Positions 15,601 to 27,600 of a stretch of DNA of 64,000 nucleotides are shown here, piece after piece. Under the pieces are notes generated by a model. The model worked only from the letters and a program-made list of their open reading frames with translations. It did not search any database and was not told the origin of the DNA. Position 1 is the first letter of the stretch; every line of letters begins with the position of its first letter. The position numbers and the translations under genes were made by a program. This DNA comes from Phoronis australis (taxonomy: Eukaryota > Phoronida > Phoronidae), in assembly GCA_002633005.1 (NCBI GenBank), contig NMRA01000140.1, positions 546,367 to 610,366 on the forward strand. Reading direction: 5' to 3'.

Positions 15601-18600
15601 TTCTTGTTTGTATGTACACACTTTCATATTCATTCTTTCATATTGTATATTTGTATTGTATATTTGTATCTGATTAAATAAGCTGTTCTCTCCCTCTCCT
15701 TCTCTCTCTCTCAACATTCATAACTCACTGGCATACATATTTACAGACAAATCAAATAGCACTCTAAGGACAATTGATTACGATAGCTCCTAGTCCTAAA
15801 CATTCACTTGATGTCATGAGTTCTAATAGCAAGTTAACAGGAGCATTATAATTATTAGATGCCATCAATCAACACACGCATGTGACATAAGTTATTCTTT
15901 ATCAACATTCATTTGCCATGGTTCATGCAGGCTCGGAATGACCAATGACGAAAAAAGAGAGGAAAACTTTCCAGGAGATGTATCATTACACAAACAGGCT
16001 TATATGACAGAAATGTTTTTGTGTTGTAAAATTTAACTGAGATAAACGTTTTTGTATGAATAATGTGAAAAATGATGAAAAAGAGACAAAAAAGAGAAAA
16101 CTGGTCTATGTAAAAGGAAAACGAAACCAAAAAAGTGGAAATACTCTTAAAAGAGGAAAATTCCAATCCTGAAAGTCAATTCTAGTTTTGTGGACATTGG
16201 GTCAAAATTGGACAGGAACAATAATTATTTCAATGGACATGGGTACTGAAAATGGCTAATGGAGAAAGACACAGTACCAAATCACACACAGATCTGCCAA
16301 ACGGAACATTGAAGGGACTGCTTGCAATTTTTTAACAATAAAAATGAAAATCAGAAAATAGAAAATTGTCATCTTGCCACAAGTAATGACTTCTTTATTA
16401 CCTTGCCTTTGTGTGGTGAATGGCAAAATCTCACCAATTTAGTTCAAAGTACGGTAGACAAGTGAAAATTAATTTTCTCATACGTAGCACCAAATGGAAG
16501 TTTTTCAATGTTCAAGCTGTTTCACAGCTCCAGACAACATTAATTTGAGAATTTATGGGAACACGTGGCAATGCTAGAAGCCTTTGGAAAATGAAATGGC
16601 GATTAGTTTTGTCCGAATTTATTGAGGTTATACCTTAACTTGCAATAGGGCAACTGGCAGACTGAACTCAAACAATACCACAGGAACAGGTTTGCAGTTA
16701 GATAGTGCCAACTCACCTCTTCAACATCTAGCCCGATTCTCTTCAAGTTGCGCATGTACTTTGTCCGCCATTTCTGAGTCTTCTCTTCCGACGTGAGCTC
16801 TGAGGTTGGCTTCGACTTTAGTTTGCCCCCCTCGGCTGTGGGAGACGGCTTCTTGTCTGTGCTCTCCTCATACACCAGAACAAAATCTAGAGAATAAGAA
16901 CCGCGTACGTCATCAACAGAAGTTCAACAATCATTCTATGATATCTCATAGTGAAATCAATTTCAGAGGAATAAATTTATACATTCAAAGAATACTGAAA
17001 AACAAGACAGTTAATCTAAAAATATATGAATCTTGAATTGGAGAGGAAATGTGTGTCCAAGGGCGAGATGCCCACTACGAAGTTTGATTGAACATCTGTA
17101 TTCAATTGGTGGCCCCCAATGACTCAGTGGACTAGAGCGTCTTCATGGTTAGCACAAGGTCCGGGTTTGAAACCTGGTTGGGGGAGAAATCTTTCCAGAG
17201 GTTAGAGTAAGGTTGAACTTTAGTGTAAATAGTCCACTACATCATCACCTAAAAGTGGTTTTATGAAATTATTCTTTTCAGTTAGAACATACTTGGACGT
17301 GTTTTTCTACTTTATCCAAGCCGTCTCGTACTTGAGCAATGTCTTCTTACATTTTATATCTCAATGGTTAAACTACCTAAATGTAAACAACTGCCAATAT
17401 GGAATTTCTAATTCCAAGGCTTGCACTGACAAAAACACTACTTGCCTACAAAGAATATACTGCCTACCATATACACGTAACATGCACATTAAGTTCCATA
17501 TCAAAAATTCAATCCTAGTCAAAGTTTCACCTAATTTTTTATATTCTCACCACAACTCGTCCATAGAATATATTTCTAAGGTTGTACGCACTTAGTTCCA
17601 CAACAAGGATTCCATCTTAGTCACGTTTCACATGAATAACATTCTCATCACTGCTTCTCTGTACTAGGATACATTCCCAAGAGTACATAGTATAATTTCT
17701 AATAAAACATCACTGTCCCAAATTTTAGAGACCATCCCAAATTGGAGATCGAATTTTTACATAACTATACCATGCACTTAGTTCCACAACAAGGATTCAA
17801 TCCTCTTCACATTCATCATGATACAGAATATTCTTACCCACTTTCTTTTTTCCATCATTAAAGTAGAGTGCTTTGTTGTCCACCATGTCGTAACGAACTT
17901 TACCATCATTGAGGCTAGGATAGGAGGGACTCTGAAATGATGACAACACTCACATCATACAACCGCCTACAGGCCACCAGGATTTAAATCTCAAATACAA
18001 ATCTCTTTTTCTTTGATATTACTGTCACGTTAATAGCAAATTATTAACCAATTGAACTTAAAATAATAGTTTTTCATTGATTGGTATCAAAACAACTAAA
18101 CTCCCTAGTCCCTTCATGTATTGCTCTTAACAAACCTTTTCTACGCTTAACACATCATCAGCTCATCTCAAATCCTCCATGAGAACAAAAAACGTAGACA
18201 AACCCAAAAAATATATGAATAAGAAATTAAAAGGATACCAAACCGGGTTTTGAACTAGTAACAGATTAAAAATGACTTCTAGCCGATTATCCGATACAGA
18301 ATAATGCTCTGTAACCCCCTACAACCCACAAGTTTGGAGGAAAATTTGAAAACTCCTTTCAAAGTCTGTTGAATGGGCAAGCGTGACCAACACTTTGACG
18401 AGTGAAGTACATGGCACCTGTGGCAAAAGAACACCCACCAATAACAATGATATGCAATCTGTGACACAGGGAGATTCTTTAGTTGATTCTTACTTTCATA
18501 CAAGACTGACACAGGTGACAGAACGAGAAGCGGTTCAAACCGGGTTTAGTATCCCGTTAAGCCTACCTAAACCATTAAGATGTAACATTTCACATTTATA

Positions 18601-21600
18601 AAGGTCAAGATATCGTCCACATCATTACCACTTGATCGTCTTCCCAAGTCACTTTCCGCCTAGTACCTCTCACTGGTTTAAGAAGAATCGTACGTTCATT
18701 GTATACACCTTCATACTGTGGCTCTCCTCTCCTATTATAATCACTTCCATGATAACTCCGGCCAGGTAAAACACTGTTCGAATAACCGTAATCATAATTT
18801 TGACTGCTTTGACTAGATGACCTAGAGTCATAACCGGAACTTGCACTTCGTTTGCCTGGACTTCGACTCTGTGAAAGACTCGAGTCAAAGCCAACACTCT
18901 GAATATGTCTATCATGCATTTTCTGTATTGTCTTGAAGTTTTGTCTGGCACGGAATTCATAGTCACTATACTGACGATGAAGTCCACCAAATGCACCAGG
19001 ACTATCAACAGTTTCTCTAGTCTGGACAGAGTCACGGCTTTTGCGACCATCCTCAGGACCAAACAACGGCTGCTGTTGGTGGTCAGACTTTAGACTTCGA
19101 CCTTCCTTGGACTCCATCTTTAGAGCAAACTTTCAAGTCTTGAATGCCAAGAGAATAGGCAAGGTAAGATACATGAGACCGAAGAACCTCCCAAGATAAA
19201 TCAGTAACAGTAGAGGACAACCTTATTCAGCCATTACTCTCCACAAACAAACACTGTGCAAACAGTAGGACCATGGGACAACTGTGTTGAGCAAACACAG
19301 TAAACATCTTGGTCTCACAAACTAAACAGAAGAACTGTTCAGGTCACACAACAAAACAAAACAAAACAAACACTCTTGTGAAACACACCAGATCTTGACA
19401 ACCTAATGAGTGTATAGGGCTTCCTACAAGCAGCTCAAAATATTGGCCAGGTACTCAAGGTAAACAAAGGTCCTGCCTATTACCTGAGATGGGTTGTTAA
19501 GAATGACATACAGTACGTAATTATTAAGCACGATCTCTAAACTTGAGCAATTTTATGAGGCTCACCCCTAGCAGACCAGGATTCACCTTTTATTCAAACT
19601 CATTAAGTCAGAATTATGGATCAAGAACATGGCATAAAGCTCAAGTTAGATAATTTGCAAGAAAATTCATCCATATTATCAGTACTTATAATTAGCTGCA
19701 AGCTTGAAACATGCATAGCAAGTCCACATATACTATCATAATGCAACTTTTGAATTTGTCAACATCACTCTATTCTCATTTTCATCTTACTCAAAATACA
19801 GAAAATCTTATAAATAAAATTGCACTTTTCTGAGTATTAAAGGACGGCCAACAATGTTTTGAATGCCCATATCATTTCAAAACATTGTCTGGTAGTGGCG
19901 ATAATACGGAACTTGAACATGAGAAAGCGTTAATTCCTTACCGTCATCTTTCATGAAAAAATGAGAAAATAAAATTTTACATGTTATAGCCATATTGTGG
20001 CAGAATCCGCATGTAGCTCCGGGTAAAAGGTCATCAGATCAAAGAACATGAATAAAAGCATGAGCAACCAGTTGAAAGGGTTGCTTATAAGGGTAGTTTA
20101 TTAGTATTGCGCAATATAAGTACACTAATTGGACCCTCATGATATCAAAGCTGAAAACTGAGTGGTGCTGCGGCATTCCAGTCATACACCTCTCAGTCGA
20201 CGTCCATAAAAAATCCGCCATATTCACATTAATGAATCAACAAGTACAAAATTATTAATATTTAAGAAGCCCAAGAGAGGGAGCTACAGCAGTCCATTTG
20301 ATCTTATTATCAACTGGTGCCAGTGCAACCCAACCATGAGCAGTGTTGAGTTTCATCGTCAAACTCTGTTGTCAAACTGTTACAATAATTAACGGAAAAC
20401 CAATATCTTGTGAAACACAAATGGCCAACAGGGGATGCTACAGTAGACGAATCTTCCTGAAATAGCATAGCGCCAACACATGCCCATCATAAATCTTTGT
20501 GTCAATCTCCATCAAAATCAGCCAACCTGTTCTGACAAATGAATGAACAAGTAATTAAAGTTCTGATAAAAACTACAAGAGTAGCGCAGAGCGTTGAAAT
20601 GCGCCCATGAATGCACTGCAAATGGTGTGCTTCCAGGGTGTTTACTAGTATCATAAAAATGGCCAACGGATGGTGCAAAACGGATAAGTGCTACTGTTTT
20701 TTAACAGAAAGCTTTTTGCATATCATTAAAATCCATCAAGGAACTTTAGAGAAACAAACCGAAACACTAGGGGGCAAAGCATTTGTCGGATCCGTACGAA
20801 AATTTCTGTCTTCCGTTGTCAACTTCATATAAATACACTTACTAAATTTAATAAAGATCCTCCAGAGGGCTTAGGAGATACAGCTAAGGGCACAAAAAAC
20901 TGACACTAAGAGGCGCCACAGTAACTGAAGTCGGAAAATCATCGACAACCGTCCTCTTCACACTGAGTTGAGTTTCTGCAAAACTTGTCAAGTTGTTTCA
21001 GCAAAACTCAACAACAGACAGAGGGACCAGATGCTGACTATGATATGTGAGGATACTTTTTGTGGGCACATAAAACTGAGTCCACAATGTAACGCGAATA
21101 CATCCCAATCTCAAAATGCAGCTTCTAACAAAGGTTTAGGTTAGGGCTAGTGGCACACTGCATTGATAGGTCTTGAATACAATATATTCACAAGATGTAT
21201 GTCATTTTCATGCATCACAGTCCTTTCCACAGAAAACACTACACCTTTTCACATAATTATATGGTTACCTGTATAAACCCTTGGCTGGTGAGCAGATCAT
21301 TTCAATAGATTTTTAGTATTTGGTAACAGGTGTGAACAAATGAACTGTCCCAGCATTTTGAACATCAACAGACAAGTACATGCACATGACATAGATCACA
21401 AGTAACATTGTACATAGCTACATGGCTAATTTTAGGATGCTGTATCTCAGAAATAGACGGATTAGTGGATTCATATCATGGACCTTTCTCGCGCTATATG
21501 CTTTGTGCCCTCAGCCTTACGGACCTCCATAAACTATTAAGAAATCTTTTTGCAACAATTCACTTGAGCATGAGGGCAATCAAAATTATGATTTTTATGA

Positions 21601-24600
21601 CAAATTCAAAATATGCATAAAACAAAAACATTTCATGGAACCTTAACTGCGATTTTGAGATTTTATCTAAAACTTTTATATCAAAAGAAACTTGGTGATG
21701 TTATTCATGCTGTAACTGCTATCAATATTTTTTGATAAAGTTATTAACAAGACATGGTCATATTGGCAGATTGGCAAAAACTAAAAAAATCATCAAATTT
21801 TCTACTTTCAGAAAATCTATACTTTTACCAAATTAAATTCTATAGTCTTCTAAATAGCTGGTTGAATGCATGGCAACATTAGTCAATAAGGTCCTCCATA
21901 ACCTTAAACACAGTAATCTGTTCAAAATTAATATCTACAGTAGTTGCAATACTTTTACAAGAAAATCAATAAGTCAGATTATTCATAATGTATGGTGCAT
22001 CGACATTCCACAGTTCATTGAATATTTTTTTCTTAATAACAAATAATTTACAGTACACTATTCTGACCACAATCACACAATCACCCACTAACTTCTTTAT
22101 AAAAACAGCAATTTTGATGATTGCTAATATTCAACCTATAAGTACTGTACGAATGTCAGGTGTTTTTAATGCCATGAACATTATATTGTTGTGATGGACC
22201 CTTTGGGGGTTGGCAGGCGGGTAACTCTGGACAGTCAGAAAACCTCGCTCGATTACTCTTTATTGTATTTCAGAGGGAGTAAATATAAATAGGTAAATAA
22301 AACAACAAGAATGGATCAACTGTCAACAGAAACAGAAATAAAGTAAAATCAAACACTATATGACAATTGACATTTAAGATATGGTGCAATGAATATGATA
22401 CATTTTTGCGCAAAATAATATTGGTCACTGGCCCTGGTCACTGGACCTTCAAATTAAGTTTAATGTAAACTGTTTTCCTCTGGTACTCCTTGTGGTGGGC
22501 GTGTAGGCTAAATGTCATAGTTTCAAAATAAAAGAGTTGAGCCACCTATACATAAACAAGATCATCACATCAGGCTTATGCTTTCTGTCACAACTTCCTT
22601 AGGGCATTTTCCCCATTTAGACAGAGACATGGTATTGACAGTATCCATTAAACCAATAAACGGACATCACTGCTGTGAATTAAAAGTTATACAGAACCCC
22701 AGAAAAAATTGGCGAAATTCGGAACATCACACAGCTCAGATATAGCTTTGGGGATTCAATGAATCTTCAGATACTTTGTTTAATGCACTGTTCTCAACAG
22801 TGCTGTTATGAACTGTTTTTTTGCATGCGGTGTTATCAAAACATAGGACTTTGTTATTTATACAAAATAAATCAAAAATTGCATAAAACGAAATAATTAT
22901 GTATTTAGAAAAATGAAACAGCATTTTTGAGGTTTCATCTTCATGAGCACTCATACCTACACCTAATAAAATTTGGTCTAGTTAATACTGTTATGGTATC
23001 AATGAATGTACCTTTCTTCTTTGGTAAATTTTACTAAATAAAACAAGTCATGTGACCCAATTGATGATAGATAGTTAAAAAGTCAAAAATTTTATCGGTC
23101 TTCTTTTAGAAAATACATACTTTTTACCTAAATAAAATATGTAGTTTGGCCAATATGTGGCTAAATACACAAACTTGTCGATAAGGTCCTTTATATACCG
23201 AGATATAAGGTCACATATCATAACAAATGATAAATAATATAGATAAGAAGTAGCATACACTGATACCCCAGAGGAGACGTGAAATTGTAAAGGTGGGTGA
23301 CAACCTGCTACAGATGCAGGAGATAGACTGCATCTGTTCAAACATGGAGTGCTTCTCAGTTACATAGCACATATAAATAACCTCAACAACTTCTGTGAAC
23401 AATTAGGAGCTGCTGCCAGGATATCCCAACAGAGAGAACAAAATACTAAAGAAATTATTTCACACAACTTTTGTGTGTACCAAGAGAAACAAATGTCAGA
23501 CAAAATCACTCTACACTACAACCAATAGCAGATGAAAACTGATGGTGCTTATGAACCAGAAAGGAAAGGATACGTTTGTAAGCCATTAGCCACAGCATAT
23601 AACATGCAATGAATAATTCAATGTTTGGTCTTGTAACCGCACATAACTTGCACATAAGCATGCAACGTTGTAAGATATTAACTTCAAGTCTGTGATGTGT
23701 GCTCAGCCGCATAGGCAGTGCACATTTTCACTTCATGCATGAAACACCTCCTGCATAGCTTAGTTTCCGTTTAGGTATCCTGTCACATTCATGGTTGTAG
23801 AACAGCAAGACATCTACACTTCCCTTGAGACAATCTCCTCTTTGCGTGATCTCAAACAACGGCAGAGAGCACTAAAAACATGTCATTTCTGTAAGAGCGA
23901 CTGCTTCATAAGGACGTCACCACCAACAAAACTATTTATTAACAATATCTAATATGCCACTCATAAAAAAACCATCCTGTAGTCACCCAACAAAAAATCA
24001 CCGAACCATTAGCTAAGAAAAATATACCTTATCTTTATCAAAACACCAAAATCTTTTTGAAAGTCCACGCGTGACAAGTTTTTTTTAAAGTAATGCGTTA
24101 TCTGATGAGAGCGTAACAGGAAAAATTATCCCATTTTCTTTTATCAGGTATTTTGCTTTTGATTAGCTGAACAAATAATGAATGCTGGGGCTACAGCTTA
24201 ATTTCCATTCATGTTACATGGCTGACGAAATGCGACACTCCCAACCAAAACCAGAAAACCGTTGAAAACAGTGAGTGTTCGTCTCATGGATCATGGCGCT
24301 TCATCAATGAATTTGTACAAAAACTGGGAGACGACTATTATTACCCTCTGTATCACAAATACTGAGTATTTAATATGTGAATCGGAACAATTACTGCATT
24401 AGGGACTACTGCCAGGCAATAAAATATTGGTCCACACAATTTAAACTGGTGATTTTCCAAAATTGTTTGGCTTCCGAAGTAGACTTCTTCGTGAAGAGTT
24501 GGTCCAATTTTTACCAGAAAAAATACTTTAAAAATCGGTCATAAGTGATGGTTTTGTTTTGCTGATTACTGCTTTCAATTGGGACATCTCAACCTGTATG

Positions 24601-27600
24601 TTTTAATACGCATTTTCCTCTATCTCAAAATTCGACGTCACCAAAAATTACACTTTTTCAACAAAATGAAAATATTGAACTTGTTACTCTATACACAATA
24701 ATCTGTTTACAAAATGGAATATGCAGAATCGTTCAACCTCATGACTTCAACACTGTATGACAATTTTAGTGTAAAACAAAACAACATCTGCTCAAGTTGT
24801 ATTTATCCAAACCAAGTTGCAGCAGAGGATATATGGAGTCTAGGAGGCAGTCACTTGCACTATGTTGTGTGCTCACTGGTCATGTCTGTACTGTAAAATT
24901 GAATTCTTCATTTTCTCGTAGTGTGCTCTATACACCTATCATAAACCACACGTACGGTAATATACATACCATGTCGCCATGTAATGAGTCAATGAAAAAC
25001 TGAGCAGTTGTATTTTTCTAAATTATTTTAATGCACATTGAAGATTTATAGAGTAGTTGCTAAAGGCTAACTCAGTACTTACATCACATGTTTCTGGTGT
25101 GCTAACATAACATAACACAGAAATGCATGAAAAAATGGACAAAAGAACACGAAATAATGAAAAACAGCATTGCAATTTTAAATAAAACAGAATCTAAGAA
25201 CTGAAGACTTGGAATCTTTTGAATATACCATTAGATTGTGGAGTGTGAACAGTCATTATTCTCCATTAACTGCCATGCAAATGGACAAGCAGTTGAATCA
25301 CATATATATTTAGTTTCAGGGCTCCATTGATTTTAAGATCTATTGCTCTCTGATGAGTGAATTTTGAGTAACCCAGCCTGACTGTTAATAATGCGCTGAA
25401 TATTGACTCGATACTACACCATGTTGGTTGTGGATATACAGAAATATGGTAAACATATTCAAGTGTAAGTCAACAGATGCATGTTAGCGATTGTTCTTAA
25501 AACATCAGACAGTCTATAAATACAACAGACCTGAAGACTTGAATTATGCAAAAAGAGAAAGCATGCAACCTCATCAGAATTTTACATATACATATAAAAA
25601 AATTTGCACACTCCACAGATGTCATGGTTCAATAAACAGCATCAATAGCAAACAACGTTTTATGGGTTTTACAATTCTTCCACTTGGTCTGTGTACTTGA
25701 TGATGTCGAAAAAACTCCAAGGATGAAATTTAAATGTTTTCGCATGATTTGTACACTACTGCCAAAATAGCATGGAATTTGTCATTCTGAGGTGGAAAAA
25801 AGTTTTACTGTTGCATTGTAGGTTGCATTGCATTTGTGTGAGGTGCCATGAAATAGTCTTCTTTCATTGAACTCAGAACTGTGTTAGTGGCCCCCCATTT
25901 TGGAAACTAAGTTAATCATATCATGCATTTTTCTACCTCCACAAATAAAGACCAAAGAGTTTGAGATGCAGGAATTTGAGTCTCTCATATTTATTAAAAA
26001 TCCAAGAATATTTCTGAAAGCTGGTGAGACAGTGGATTTTACAATAAGGGCATTACATTGTTGAATATCTTGCCTAAAGGGAAATTTCTGGTAACTGTTA
26101 ATCAATAATTAATACCTTAGCTAGCAAATGCACAGATTACTATAACCTAATAGGACTTCAGACAGAAAATCAGGAGAAGCTTTGTTCAAAACAATATAAT
26201 GACAGCGAAAAATAAAAAAGCTCCCAGAAACAACTCTGCAAAATCCTACATGTTATTGAAAAATAAAACTCCGCCTTTGAAAACAACCCAATGGGCCTCA
26301 AACCAGATTTTTTTGGCAAAAATACATTAATTTGATTTAGAAATGAATTCAACCGAACAAACGTTACATGATGAAAACATATATCATAGTAAGTCATTTT
26401 AAAGCCGTATTTCAATCTGCTCCAATGGTTAACAAACAAAAATTGACATGCATTTTACTCTTATAAAATCAGCCTCGTAACGTTCCTTACCATGGTGGGA
26501 TTCTATTTCTATTATCAACAAGGGCAAGAGCATCAAAACTGTCAGTGATTCGAGAAAATTCTTCAACGTTTATTACAGTTTGTCAACTCTAAAATCGCGA
26601 CTTCAAAAGTGGCACATGTACACTTGCCTGTGACTCAAGTTATTATGAAACGGAATCCTATTAGGATAAGGAGCCTTATAAGATCGATTTTAGCAGAGCA
26701 AAAAGCCTAATTTAATATTTGTTTTTGGCCATTTAAAACTGGGTGAAATGCAGCTTTACAATTGGACAAGGACAGCCTCAGGGGGGGATGCAATGCAAGT
26801 CACAAATGTTCTCCTCCCTAAAACACACCTGCCACCTTTCTCCATGATCCTTCAAGAAGTTTAGAAGGTATGAAGGCAGATAACAAAGGACAAAAAACAA
26901 CACAGTGGGCGCAACATAGGTCAAATCCATCTCAAAAGGGCATGTGCTCTCATCTATGTCATAGTAACTTATCTGCCAAATCCATCAAGGAATTTGGTTG
27001 ATATCAAGGCAAACGCAAAGAAAACAGAACTGGCACCGAGTGACTCCAGGTCCGATTTGTCCCAAATCCAAGTCAGTTGTGCTATCCGCAATAGGAACAA
27101 TGTCAAATTTCACGACGATCTATCATGGAACTTGAGCCACAGACAAAAAACAGAAGGCACCACAGTAATAAGACCTGTTCGAAAATTGCCAGACATGAAC
27201 GTACCAAGTATGAACTACTATGCCAATTTAGGCCATTAAAGAGACAGGAACAAAAACATGAGGATAATCAAAATAGAACTTTTATTATTTCTAAGAAAAA
27301 AATCAAAAGTGGTATCAAACGATAACAAAATCATAATTTAATTATTAACAGTTTTTTTGAAATTTCCTTATGCACATGTATGTCACAAAAATTTGGTCAC
27401 ATGATCGATACTGTAGTTTTGCAAGGAATTCACCCTTCTTTTTTCATGGACCATGCTAAAAACACGTGTAGTGTGATCCAATTAATAGCAGTATAAAAAG
27501 AAAATATAAACCGTTACAGAGTTAAAAGCTAGAAGGTTGTAGGTAATCGACTAAATGCACCAACAAGCCAGTAAGGTCCTGCAGACTAATAGCTTATAGG

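Noticed and set aside
17263-17595. 110-codon plus-strand ORF
   Set aside because: Low-complexity AT-rich intron sequence with no domain or splice context.
18670-19093. Other-frame ORFs over exon 2 of the ANO7-like gene
   Set aside because: Shadows of the 163-codon exon; no independent support.
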